The notes beneath the pieces were generated by a model that ran no database searches, was not told the DNA's origin, and saw only the letters and a program-made list of their open reading frames with translations. A stretch of DNA of 64,000 nucleotides from Glaciimonas sp. CA11.2 (lineage in GTDB: Bacteria; Pseudomonadota; Gammaproteobacteria; Burkholderiales; Burkholderiaceae_D), in the NCBI RefSeq assembly GCF_034314045.1, contig NZ_JAVIWL010000001.1, forward strand, positions 558,001 to 622,000. The letters run 5' to 3'. A program made the translations under genes and the position numbers. Shown piece after piece: positions 1 to 8,232 of this stretch (positions within the stretch are counted from its first letter, which is position 1; each line of letters begins with the position of its first letter).

Positions 1-1
1 C

Positions 2-571
2 ATCAATTATGACAATGTGTCGGCTTGCACAGCTATTGATGAAAGTAAAAAGAAGTTGATCCAGGACGTTCATCCAACTGGTGTTGGTGAAAGTAAATTT
101 GTGAGCTGCCTTCACAATTCAAATATATTTCAGAAACTTGTAAATGAAATTTGGTATGTCGACATATCGATGAGTATGAACGAGCTGATTGGAAATAAAC
201 TCCGTGGATTTTTGGAATTACGCCGAGCAAAATTTGAACAATTTGGGCGGTTTAACCTTTTTGGTTTTGCGGAAAAAGTCGATCAAAAATTGCCTTCGAA
301 CCTTATTGGAAATGTCGAGATGTCGAACGACCCTGAAGAAGAAAACTGGGAAGGTAAAGGCATAAGGGAATTGTTCAAACATATAAAGAGTGAATTGAGC
401 AATAACCCTAGAGCCAAAATTCGTGTTATTTCTGACATCGCTAGTGGCACCTTTGAGTCTTTGGGGGCCGGTTTCAACTTTTTTAGTGAAATTGAATTTG
501 TTAATCCAACAGGGACTGTACCAAGCGACATGCATGAAATTTGGCCTTTAAAAAGTCAGGTAGACTCATAG
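2..571 (+). CDS. hypothetical protein, open at left edge
   Basis: The frame has no stop between base 2 and the GTG at 17, so the gene probably begins before the window and only its last ~190 codons are seen. The visible part is hydrophilic and has no signal peptide or membrane segment. It has a hydrophobic-acidic stretch EIWYVDISMSM near residue 45 and a basic helix-rich middle. I do not recognise the family. It lies just outside a decayed integrase/tRNA junction, so it may belong to the flank of a former mobile island. The visible coding frame is sound; function is unknown. Confidence 0.55.
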   Translation: MNYDNVSACTAIDESKKKLIQDVHPTGVGESKFVSCLHNSNIFQKLVNEIWYVDISMSMNELIGNKLRGFLELRRAKFEQFGRFNLFGFAEKVDQKLPSNLIGNVEMSNDPEEENWEGKGIRELFKHIKSELSNNPRAKIRVISDIASGTFESLGAGFNFFSEIEFVNPTGTVPSDMHEIWPLKSQVDS

Positions 572-732
572 CATTCTCCTGAGCTAAAGTGGCGCTGTAC
601 GCTTTCAATCCATGTGTCAGATTTGTGCCAACACACAATTTGACTAATAATTACCGCCCTTTGATGACATTGGTTTTAACACTTGGCAAGCGTTGTAAGT
701 GATTGATTGATATAAATAAAGTTAATTCCAGT
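572..732. other. short AT-rich spacer
   Basis: Noncoding sequence between the left-edge gene and the tRNA fragment. No convincing ORF, promoter or hairpin is visible. Confidence 0.4.
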
Positions 733-781
733 ACTGACTCATAATGCTGGGGTCGGTGGTTCAAATCCACCTATCCCACCA
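733..781 (+). other. 3' half of a CAT-anticodon tRNA (att-like remnant)
   Basis: The segment has a CTCATAA anticodon-loop string, the T arm GGTGGTTCAAATCCACC and an acceptor end TATCCCACCA. The matching 5' half (D arm and 5' acceptor strand) is missing, and the anticodon stem pairs badly. It is therefore not a functional tRNA but the duplicated 3' end typical of an integrase attachment site. A tyrosine integrase pseudogene follows 160 bases downstream in the same orientation, the usual att-int arrangement. Confidence 0.75.
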
Positions 782-814
782 TGAACATGTTCTAGATAGT
801 ACAGGAACGTACAG

Positions 815-853
815 AAACCCGCACTTCTCACTATGAGGATGCGGGTTTTTTGT
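815..853 (+). terminator. Rho-independent terminator
   Basis: AAACCCGCA (815-823) pairs with TGCGGGTTT (840-848) across a 16-base loop and is followed by a T run. It sits 34 bases after the tRNA-like 3' end, as expected for a tRNA terminator carried with the att segment. Confidence 0.7.
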
Positions 854-943
854 TTGATATCGTCCGATGTTATCCATTTATATCTAAGGTTTTTACATCC
901 CTACTTTCATCAATGGATGCATGCCAACCTCCCTGAATGAAAA

Positions 944-2202
944 ATGCCTAAACTTGCCACCCCGCTGAACGGTATCCAGCTCAAACGTGCCAGACCAAAG
1001 GGTAATACTTATACATTGGCTGATGGTGGGAGGGATGTATCTTGAGGTCGCTCCGACCGGTTCAAAAATATGGTGAATGCGTTACCGTTAACCCGACGGT
1101 AAAAACACACGTTTGCCGTTCGGTGCCTACCCGGAAGTATCGCTTTCCGGATGGACGTAAGAAGCGCATGGATGCAAAAAAACAAAAACGGATGGAACCG
1201 AGCCTGCGCAAGCGAAACGAATTGAAAGAAATAACAAGTACTGCCAACCCGAATACATTCGAAGCGGTAGCGCGTGAGTGGCATGCTAATAAGATGGACA
1301 CGTGGGGGAAACTAACTGCAGACATGTTCTGAGCCGTTTATAGAAAGACATTTTTCAGTTAATCGGAAGGATGCCGATTACTGACGTCAAAGCGCCAATC
1401 ATGCTCGATGTATTGCGGCAAATCGAAAAACGTGGCGCCTTAGATATGGCGAGGCGCCAGGGCCTGGTCTGTGGCCAAATATTCCGCTACGCCATTGCAG
1501 TCGATAGAAACTGAAGTAGACCCTATCCCCAGCCTGCGAGGTGCGCTCAAGCCAGGTGCAAAAGGTCACCAGCCATCACGGCGGACGGTCTACCCGAGTT
1601 TATCCGTGCATACGAGCAGATCGACGGCCGAATGTACCCACCGACCAGAATTATGTTCCGGCCAATGATGTTGATCTTCGTGCGCACCAGCGAATTGACG
1701 ATAACGGAATGGAAAGAAATCGACCTCGAAAAGGAAGATTGGCTAATTCCGTGGCAACGCATAACGATGGAAAAAAAGAAGCTGAGCCCACGCAAAGTAG
1801 ACGATCACGTATTTTTTGCCAATTCAAGGTTGTATTTTATTAAGAGAACTCCACCAATACACAGGCAATAACAAGTATCTCTTTTACAACCTGCGCGATC
1901 CTCAGAAGCGTGCAACTAATTTCGGTATATTGGCAGCTATCAAGCGCATGGGATACAGCGGCGCAATGACCGGACACGGCTTCAGATTGCTTGCCATGGG
2001 CGTGATTAAGGGGCGCTTGGGCTATCGTCACGAGGCCGTTGACCGTCAGCTATCACATGCTTCAGGAGATACCTACGGCGAGGCCTATGACCGTGCAATG
2101 TTTCTTGATAAGCGCAAGGTGATGATGCAGAAGTATGTGGATTCTCCTGAGACTGTGGCAGGCGGGAAGGTCATTGCTCGAAAGTTTGGGCGGGTGGGCT
2201 GA
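944..2202 (+). pseudogene. tyrosine recombinase/integrase (P4-type), decayed
   Basis: The reading starts MPKLATPLNGIQLKRAKP..LADGG, the typical start of DUF4102-type tRNA-associated integrases. A TGA at 1043 ends that frame and the protein continues in others. Recognisable pieces are FGAYPEVSL near 1120, NTFEAVAREWHANKMDTW (1250-1305), MPITDVKAPIMLDVLRQIEK (1370-1430) and the central catalytic-domain region 1590-1800. A final segment at 1816-2202 carries GMTGHGFR-like and LSHASGDTYGEAYDRA. At least five frameshifts or stops break it, so it is inactive. The gene once served site-specific integration at the adjacent tRNA 3' end. It dates the left part of the window as a relic island. Confidence 0.88.
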
Positions 2203-2551
2203 TGCGTTAGTGCATGCGTTGTTTCGTCATAGCAAAACGGCAGGGCAAGGCATTATATTAAAACCAAACCTCGGAATAGTATCAACGAATGTACACAGTC
2301 TTTACCAGAATACAGATAAAAAAACCCTTATATTTAATGTGACCCGTACCGCTTATCCAGACCGCAACCACTATAAAGATTCGATTGCGAGTTAATGCGC
2401 TTGGCTGCAACTAGTCAAAATAACGTGCTTTACCAATAACCTTGCATCACGGTTTCGGACATGACATCAGGAAGACTTTTTGCGTGGCTGCTGGATTTTG
2501 ACGGTGTGCCCGACAATCTGGCCGCTATCGTTGATGCTCCAGGTTCCGATG
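2203..2551. other. intergenic with a HAF-repeat-like fragment on the minus strand
   Basis: No intact gene. On the minus strand, 2464-2550 reads GTWSINDSGQIVG followed by HTVKIQQPRKKSS and a stop. INDSGQIVG is the core of the HAF-type extracellular repeats common in PEP-CTERM proteins. It has no start of its own and lies downstream of the PEP-CTERM gene's terminator, so it is probably a gene scrap. Confidence 0.35.
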
Positions 2552-2575
2552 CAAAAAGCCTGCTCCGGGCAGGCT
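2552..2575 (-). terminator. terminator of the PEP-CTERM gene
   Basis: On the minus strand AGCCTGC pairs with GCAGGCT around a short loop and runs into TTTTTGC. It lies 22 bases past the stop of the gene at 2597-3205. Confidence 0.75.
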
Positions 2576-2596
2576 CGGACTGAACGTAAAAAACGT

Positions 2597-3205
2597 TTAT
2601 GCGTTGTTAATGCCTGATTTGCGACGTGCCACTGCGAAACCAAAAATTCCCAAAGCCAGCAATGCAATAGATCCCGGTTCAGGTACATTGGCTGTGGCAT
2701 TACCTGGCGTGAACGTGAAATTTTGAAAAGTCACAAAACCAAGCGATTCGTCAAGGCGTGTCAGGTTCGTGAAGCCCGTTAAGGAAAATGTTTCGATACC
2801 AACACTATAGCCTGGCACTGTGAAACTCTTGCTGATGGTAGAGCCGTCAATCTTTGTGCCGAGAAAGGTCACGACTGACGCAGGATCAGCGTTGTTGAAC
2901 ATTGAAAATTGTTCCGACGTGAAGTCAAAGCTATTAAAGCCGGAGCCAGCGGTGTTCTTGACGGTAAGCGTTGACGGATAACCATATGGACCAGCAAAAT
3001 TATTTTGAACAATATTCGGTCCAACAAATCCGAGAGAATCGGTAAAAGTCATCCCATCCTGCGTATACGTTTTAACCGTCCCAAATGTGCTTCCAAGACC
3101 TGCGAAATCGATCACATTTGCATTTGCATTTGCAAGTGCAGCCAGTAGACCTACGGCCGAAAATGCTACAGCAGCAGCGGAAGACCAAGAATTAAGAATT
3201 TTCAT
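2597..3205 (-). CDS. PEP-CTERM sorting-domain protein
   Basis: A 202-residue exported protein. A signal peptide occupies roughly residues 1-30. The body is beta-rich and Ser/Thr/Asn-rich. The C-terminus carries the sorting signal VPEPGSIALLALGIFGF followed by the basic tail ARRKSG. In the family, exosortase/EpsH cleaves at this signal during export linked to exopolysaccharide production; no exosortase gene is in this window, so it must lie elsewhere. The start is the ATG preceded by TTGGGA. It stands alone with its own terminator. The tripartite C-terminal signal makes the class certain; the specific role of the body is unknown. Confidence 0.9.
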   Translation of the reverse strand: MKILNSWSSAAAVAFSAVGLLAALANANANVIDFAGLGSTFGTVKTYTQDGMTFTDSLGFVGPNIVQNNFAGPYGYPSTLTVKNTAGSGFNSFDFTSEQFSMFNNADPASVVTFLGTKIDGSTISKSFTVPGYSVGIETFSLTGFTNLTRLDESLGFVTFQNFTFTPGNATANVPEPGSIALLALGIFGFAVARRKSGINNA

Positions 3206-3610
3206 TTTTTTCCCAAGGAATGATTAAAGAATAATTCTAAATAAGCAACAATCATGCCCAAAAAAAACTTCTTTAATATCAATGACTTAAAAAAATATAA
3301 TTTTTACGCCTCGTAATATGTAAAATTTGCTGACAACTGATATCGGTGTCGGTAGCCGGCGGCGACCTCCCCGGCACTGGCACTCGTAGCGCAAAAAATG
3401 GGCGAGAAATCTCATCCTGTAAGCAAAATTGCTGAGAATGTATCATCGCTGTAATTCGGTCGATGGCGCAGCGCAATTGTCGTTGCATTTTTGCAGCAGT
3501 GTAGTCAATTAAGGGCTAGCCTCCATTCCGGATCGATAAGCGTAGTACCTCAAAAAAATAGTTACACTACGCGTATTAATATGTGATTGTTATTCCGTCT
3601 GTTCGCGCTA

Positions 3611-3740
3611 ACGCGATTTTGAACCAGGCTGCCGGAATTCATTGCCGCAGCTGCTCGCATGGAAAATAGTTTCCCCACTGCTGGATTTTGATGGTTGAAG
3701 ATGGGTCAGTGAAGGTCGGCAGCCTGGGTCAAAATCGCGT
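3611..3740. repeat. 24-bp inverted repeats enclosing 82 bp (MITE-like)
   Basis: Bases 3611-3634 (ACGCGATTTTGAACCAGGCT then GCCG) and the reverse complement of 3717-3740 match at 23 of 24 positions. The enclosed 82 bases include CTGCTGGATTTTGATGGT, which nearly repeats CTGCTGGATTTTGACGGT at 2488-2505. No target duplication is obvious. It could be a miniature element or a large foldback RNA. Confidence 0.6.
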
Positions 3741-3855
3741 CAGTGCCAACACTATAGAATATACAAAGTCCCGCTTAAGCGAGAGTGGACAGCGGGCAGC
3801 GGACAGTGAAAGAAATACCGCTGCAGAAGAATCCACGCGAGCTGCCGGTGAATCT

Positions 3856-3886
3856 CAATCGAGGAGGTAACTCACTTCCTCGATTG
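3856..3886. other. perfect 10-bp hairpin
   Basis: CAATCGAGGA (3856-3865) and TCCTCGATTG (3877-3886) are exact complements around an 11-base loop. There is no T run on either side, so it is not a standard terminator. It lies 120 bases beyond the stop of the kinase gene and could protect that transcript's 3' end. Confidence 0.45.
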
Positions 3887-4005
3887 CGTCGGCAGCCAGA
3901 AGCACCGCTGCATTTTGATGTTATGCGTATCGGGGCAACGGGTGGCCAAACAGGGTATTGAGTCACCGTTCCGCGCCTGCAAAGCCCGCCAGACATAATC
4001 GCTTG

Positions 4006-5136
4006 TTATACTAATATCCCGGATACGACCGCCTGCAACGACCAGCGCGCTTCTACCCTGGTTCCACTATTCAGACCCGATTGAATCCAAAAATTACCAG
4101 CAGACGACTCTACCCGTTCACGCATGCTTTTTAATCCCAATCCCCCCTGATTCGCAGTGGAAAAATCGAGTGGATTGGAATCAAAACCTTTACCGTTATC
4201 ACGGATGATCAAACGCATATTGGCGTGCTCCACGTGCAGAGAGACGGTTACCTCGGATGCCTGTGCATGCTTGGCGACATTATTTAATGCCTCCTGAATA
4301 ATGCGGAAAATGTCCAATTTCAGCACTTCCGGGACTTCCGCTTCAATCACATCCAGATCAAGATTCAGGCGCACGTCGTGATATGCTTTTTTGTAAATGC
4401 GGCAATGCCATTGAATCGTCGGAATCAGGCCCAAATCGTCTAGGCTACTAGGACGCAATTCAATCGAGATACGCCTGACTTCATTCATTGCTTCTCGCAA
4501 CCGTACCACCGTCTCATCAAGAATTTTCGCGCCCTCGTCCGGCTTTCCGCTTTTTACCTGTCGCGCGGCATCTTCGATCATAAACTTTATCATTGCCAAC
4601 ACTTGTCCAATGCCGTCATGCAATTCGGAAGAGACACGTTTCAGCTCGAGTTCGTGGGCTGCAATTAAACGATTCGAAAATTGTTGAAGTTTTGGTTCTG
4701 ATCGATCCAAAGTTTGCAGTAAAGCGTTGCGATTGTTTTTTTCAGTGAGCACCAGCAACATAGAACGCGTGATGCCATCAGAATGTTCAATCGACTGGGG
4801 CACGATAGTGAGTGTACTTTTGCGACCGCTACGGCCTTTAAAAAGGATCTCAAACGATTCGAGCTTGCCAGACTTCAGCGGAAAGGTCAGTACTTGATCA
4901 AGCCCCCCTTGACCATTTTCTACTAAATGCGTCAGCAAGGTATCCTGTAGTTCTTCTACCTTAAATCCCAGCATTGCCGCCGCTATCTCGTTGATGCTCA
5001 GTATCTTGCTTTGGCTATCCACAATCAGCGAGGCTATCCCGATCAGCTCAGTTAGCTCACCAAACTGTGACTTCGACAACTCCAGCTCGCTACACATCCT
5101 GCGCATGGTCATCATCACTTGCTGCAGCTTTAACAT
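4006..5136 (-). CDS. soluble PAS sensor histidine kinase (NarX/LiaS class)
   Basis: This 376-residue kinase has no membrane segment, so it should sense a cytoplasmic signal. A PAS domain spans about residues 25-130. The HisKA_3 box is at 165-185 with the phospho-acceptor H173 in ELHDGIGQ. The HATPase domain has N285 in EALNNVAKH, D313 in DNGKGF and GLGL at 332-335, all intact. The ATG is preceded by AGGAG at a good distance. It is the last gene of the leftward copper-oxidase operon, 190 bases after the small lipoprotein gene. The only NarL-type response regulator in the window ends the divergent secretion operon at 34016-34699, so the two are the obvious pair. The ligand is unknown. Confidence 0.92.
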   Translation of the reverse strand: MLKLQQVMMTMRRMCSELELSKSQFGELTELIGIASLIVDSQSKILSINEIAAAMLGFKVEELQDTLLTHLVENGQGGLDQVLTFPLKSGKLESFEILFKGRSGRKSTLTIVPQSIEHSDGITRSMLLVLTEKNNRNALLQTLDRSEPKLQQFSNRLIAAHELELKRVSSELHDGIGQVLAMIKFMIEDAARQVKSGKPDEGAKILDETVVRLREAMNEVRRISIELRPSSLDDLGLIPTIQWHCRIYKKAYHDVRLNLDLDVIEAEVPEVLKLDIFRIIQEALNNVAKHAQASEVTVSLHVEHANMRLIIRDNGKGFDSNPLDFSTANQGGLGLKSMRERVESSAGNFWIQSGLNSGTRVEARWSLQAVVSGILV

Positions 5137-5329
5137 TATTGTCTCCTTGCGAGCCTAGGAACCTACTTCGTGAACCGTATTCATTGCGAATAATAAGATT
5201 TCCGACTATCAACATACGGACGCGGTTACGTAGCTTTTTTTCCATCATACATTGCGCATCATAGTCGTTACCGCGATCCTGCATTCCTGGTCAGTCGCGG
5301 CCATTTATTTCTTCAGCGGCAGCAAAGCG

Positions 5330-5572
5330 CTATTCAGCGTTTGGCACCGCAGGCAATGCGTTAGGATTTGTAGTTCCCTTTGGTTGTCTTGGCGGAGTAA
5401 GGAATGGTGAAGTCGCTTTGCTCGTCGCCGTTCTTTTCGACGGGGCTTGCCCGACCGTACCGGCCGGTGCGGCCTCGCTTCCGCTATCTGCGCTGCATGC
5501 ACTCACAGCAAGCATAATAAGCAAAACCAAGGGGAATAATAATGGATCCACTTTGCACCGTACAATCGCCAC
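5330..5572 (-). CDS. small lipoprotein
   Basis: An ~80-residue protein with a hydrophobic stretch LLFPLVLLIMLAVSAC whose VSAC is a lipobox, so the cysteine would be lipidated. The mature part is short, Ser/Thr/Pro/Ala-rich and probably disordered. I chose the GTG at 5572 because GGAG lies seven bases upstream; a TTG two codons earlier is possible. It lies between the LolA-like genes and the kinase, all on the same strand, so it probably belongs to the oxidase operon. No family recognised. Confidence 0.6.
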   Translation of the reverse strand: MAIVRCKVDPLLFPLVLLIMLAVSACSADSGSEAAPAGTVGQAPSKRTATSKATSPFLTPPRQPKGTTNPNALPAVPNAE

Positions 5573-5624
5573 AATCAATCTCCATTTCCATGTTCCTACC
5601 TAAGCCTAAAGCTGACACGTTAGG

Positions 5625-6587
5625 TTAAGGGCCAGACGTCACAGCGGGCGCAGAAAAAAGGGCATCGCTCAATACAGGATTGAGCATGACATGGTCAATC
5701 ACTATGCGCTCAGTGGTACGCGTCCCGCCGATCGCGGTGTCCAGCACATGGGGGATCTGAAGCCCGTGTACTTTCTTGTAACCGGAAAAATAGGTCTCTA
5801 CCGGCCAAACTGATCCCCCTACCATCCGGGTGCCGTCAATTTTGGTATCGAGAAAGGTGTCGGCATCAATCCAGAGATGCCGCACCTGACCGTCGCGCAA
5901 TGTTAAGGCGAGGCGATAGTTATTACGTCCGTCCACCAATTCGAGGCCTTCGAGGAGCACTTTAGTCCCTTTTGCCGCGCTATCCATCAGCGGACCATCC
6001 AGATCCTGTTGCGTCGCCGCCGCGTGCGCAGTCTGCGGTGCGTATTTCACCGCTACAGCCCCGCTAGATGTAGGCATCACCGTCCATCCTTGCATCCCAT
6101 CGAAAACCTGAATCGCTGTCGACCCATGGTATTGAATTTCCAAATACATCTTATGCGGGCGCTGCATATGCAGGGTGAAGGGCACACTCCGGTCGCGCGC
6201 CCCGCCGCCAATGGTTGAATGGGCACCCGAACGCGGTTTGTGGATTCCATTGATGGTGCTAAGCTGGACCTGCTCCATCCGGCCGACCTCACTTAAACCT
6301 GTAACCGCATGCCATGCGTCAATGCCGCCGCGCGCGGCACCATTGCGGGCGATGATTTGGGCGACAGTGAGTGTCTGTACTTGCGGATTTTCAGCAGAGG
6401 ATCCTTGTTGAACCGGAGCGATCGCATGGGCTGTGAGGGCGATTGTCAGCATCGCCATCCCCGTAATAAGCATGGTCAGCAGCAATCCGGTGTGCAAGAT
6501 GGACAAACCGAAGATACGGGCGGCCCCGCGATCGCGCATCCCCTCCTCGTCGGAGCATATTGACATTAAGCGCCCTGAGTTTTTCAT
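5625..6587 (-). CDS. periplasmic LolA-fold-like protein, copy 2
   Basis: 320 residues. The ATG at 6587 has a strong AGAGGAGAAGAT ribosome site; the frame is open 20 codons further upstream but without a better start. A single hydrophobic segment (about residues 30-55) acts as signal or anchor. The mature region contains ARNGAARGGIDAWHAV, then HKMYLEIQYHG..IQVFDGMQGW and DGRNNYRLALTLRDG with LWIDADTFLD, a pattern of outer-membrane lipoprotein-sorting-like proteins that bind lipid tails. It is a clear paralog of the next gene (6693-7562), sharing the GW, TQQDLDG/SQQELDG and FLDxKxDG blocks. Likely role: an envelope carrier or lipid-binding partner of the oxidase system. Function inferred from fold only. 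Confidence 0.75.
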   Translation of the reverse strand: MKNSGRLMSICSDEEGMRDRGAARIFGLSILHTGLLLTMLITGMAMLTIALTAHAIAPVQQGSSAENPQVQTLTVAQIIARNGAARGGIDAWHAVTGLSEVGRMEQVQLSTINGIHKPRSGAHSTIGGGARDRSVPFTLHMQRPHKMYLEIQYHGSTAIQVFDGMQGWTVMPTSSGAVAVKYAPQTAHAAATQQDLDGPLMDSAAKGTKVLLEGLELVDGRNNYRLALTLRDGQVRHLWIDADTFLDTKIDGTRMVGGSVWPVETYFSGYKKVHGLQIPHVLDTAIGGTRTTERIVIDHVMLNPVLSDALFSAPAVTSGP

Positions 6588-6692
6588 ATCTTCTCCTCTG
6601 CCGTTGCGGCGATTCGGTGTTTTGAAGGCCTGTACTGAGAACGTCAAATGACACTGATTTGAACATTCTTACCTTTTTCTGTTGAGACAGTT

Positions 6693-7562
6693 TTACGGTT
6701 TTGCGAACCGTGTATCCGGAAGATCCGCGTTGATCACTACTTTCTCCACGACTATTCGTTCAGCATCCTTCAGCCCGACACCATGGGTTTCCATCTTGAA
6801 GGGAATCATCACGCCGTCGATGCGGCGGTAATCGCTAAGTAGCGTCGTCATCGCACGCGAACGACCACCGACATCCCTGATACCATCGACCTTGACATCC
6901 AGGAACGTCGCAGCATCCACCCATACCCGACGCACATCTCCATCGCGTAACGCCACCCTGAGTTTATAAGCGCGTACCCCATTTACGCTATCCATACCTT
7001 CCATGCGGATTTGACTGCCCTTGGCGGCGGCATTAATCAGCAGACCGTCTAGCTCCTGTTGGGAAGCGGCAATTTTTATCTCCGCAGGGGTGAACGATTC
7101 GACCGTCGTGCGTCCCATGAAAGGCCGAACCTTCCATCCTGCGCTACCGTCGTAGACCTGAATCGCGGTATCGCCAGCGAAGTCAAGCTCCAGCCGACTT
7201 TTACGCGGTCGCTTCAACTCCAGCCGAAACGGCAAAGCAATCACCTCCTCTGGCTTTACGGGCGTTTCAGCGATCATCATGCGGCGCTGACCAGGGCGCA
7301 GATTCGACGGACCCGTTGAGTAGCTATCAACCGTGCCGGGAGGAGTGGGATGGGTCCGCCCAGCATCGATCTTACCTACAAAGGAAATCGAACGAATAGC
7401 ACCCCAAGCGGTTGCTCCACCCCGCGCCACGACATTCTTATCGACAACTTGTGCTGCACCCAACGGTGGGGTTTCTGCCCGCGCAGCCGAGGTCAGGAAA
7501 ACTATCACGCCCAAACACACGCATAATTTTGAGGGAATGGAAAGACGATAGTGGTTGTTCAT
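6693..7562 (-). CDS. periplasmic LolA-fold-like protein, copy 1
   Basis: 289 residues from the ATG at 7562, chosen because AAGGAAA lies upstream and a clean signal peptide follows (cleavage near SAARA-E). The frame extends 28 codons further upstream but overlaps the previous gene. Motifs: NVVARGGATAWGAI, ELDFAGDTAIQVYDGSAGW, ASQQELDGLL, VWVDAATFLDVKVDG. This is the same architecture as the downstream copy 5625-6587, so the pair arose by tandem duplication. The gap to the upstream gene is 40 bases. The family resembles outer-membrane lipoprotein-sorting proteins; here the substrate is unknown. Confidence 0.75.
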   Translation of the reverse strand: MNNHYRLSIPSKLCVCLGVIVFLTSAARAETPPLGAAQVVDKNVVARGGATAWGAIRSISFVGKIDAGRTHPTPPGTVDSYSTGPSNLRPGQRRMMIAETPVKPEEVIALPFRLELKRPRKSRLELDFAGDTAIQVYDGSAGWKVRPFMGRTTVESFTPAEIKIAASQQELDGLLINAAAKGSQIRMEGMDSVNGVRAYKLRVALRDGDVRRVWVDAATFLDVKVDGIRDVGGRSRAMTTLLSDYRRIDGVMIPFKMETHGVGLKDAERIVVEKVVINADLPDTRFAKP

Positions 7563-7602
7563 AATGTGCTTTTCCTTTTCATCCAATATTATTCCGACCC
7601 AG

Positions 7603-8175
7603 CTATTCGACCACCAGGTCGTCCGCATGGAACGCGCCAACCGCAATATTTACCCGGTTACCGCGCCGCACCACTTGACTGGCATTTCCAAAAATAATGA
7701 AATAATCCCGCCCAGCCACCAACGACGACACTTGTCGCAGCTCACCGACATTTTCCATTGCCGGAACCGCCAGCATCGCGCCGCTCGGTTTGTCGGTCAA
7801 ATACGGTTTGGCTTGATGATCGAGCAGCAACCTCGCCTTTTCCGGGTCCGTAACCTGGTATTTAAATTGCAGCATCCAATTGGAAGAAACCAGCCGCACG
7901 CCCGTTACGTTAATACCCCACATTCGCTCCATTTGCGGGTTGTGGTTGATGCGCCAGGCGTGCGCGGCATTGCGCGGATCTTCCTGGCTATCAGCGTAAG
8001 CTCCGTTGCAGAACCCAAGGATGGCTAGCAAGATGAAGGGACCGACAATGCTACGAACGGCATAGTGCCGGCTGTCCGTTATAAGGGACGCGCCACTTTC
8101 CCCACGCACCCTACCAGCAACGCGCGACCAGCCTGAAACCTCCCTGTGCAGCGCTGTATATTTTTGCTCATTCAT
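7603..8175 (-). CDS. hypothetical exported protein
   Basis: 190 residues. AAGGGG lies six bases before the ATG. A 43-residue polar start precedes a hydrophobic segment (IVGPFILLAILGFCNGAYA), which may be an unusually long signal peptide or an N-in anchor. The mature domain contains WRINHNPQMERMWGINVTGV, then LQFKYQVTDPEKARLLLD and NVGELRQVSSLVAGRDYFII. This recalls small periplasmic proteins found near copper oxidase genes, but I cannot name a family. It sits 50 bases after the giant gene and shares its transcript; the spacer consists of 11-bp tandem repeats. Confidence 0.65.
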   Translation of the reverse strand: MNEQKYTALHREVSGWSRVAGRVRGESGASLITDSRHYAVRSIVGPFILLAILGFCNGAYADSQEDPRNAAHAWRINHNPQMERMWGINVTGVRLVSSNWMLQFKYQVTDPEKARLLLDHQAKPYLTDKPSGAMLAVPAMENVGELRQVSSLVAGRDYFIIFGNASQVVRRGNRVNIAVGAFHADDLVVE

Positions 8176-8188
8176 GCGATCCCCTTGG

Positions 8189-8232
8189 CTGCTTATTGCC
8201 TGCTTATTGCCTGCTTATTGCCCACTTATTGC
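8189..8232. repeat. 11-bp tandem repeat, ~4 copies
   Basis: CTGCTTATTGC occurs three times head to tail (8189-8221), followed by a degenerate fourth CCACTTATTGC. On the coding minus strand each unit is GCAATAAGCAG. The first, degenerate copy contains the TAA of the giant gene, and the rest fill the gap to the next ribosome site. Confidence 0.9.

Larger units (their letters stand above)
3206..4005. other. 800-base intergenic region with an inverted repeat
   Basis: No credible gene on either strand. The left third (3230-3330) is A/T-rich upstream sequence of the PEP-CTERM gene. The right part holds a 130-base inverted-repeat element (3611-3740) and a 10-bp hairpin (3856-3886). Confidence 0.5.

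Noticed and set aside
733..781. A functional tRNA gene
   Set aside because: The 5' acceptor strand and D arm are missing and the anticodon stem does not pair, so it is only a 3' fragment.
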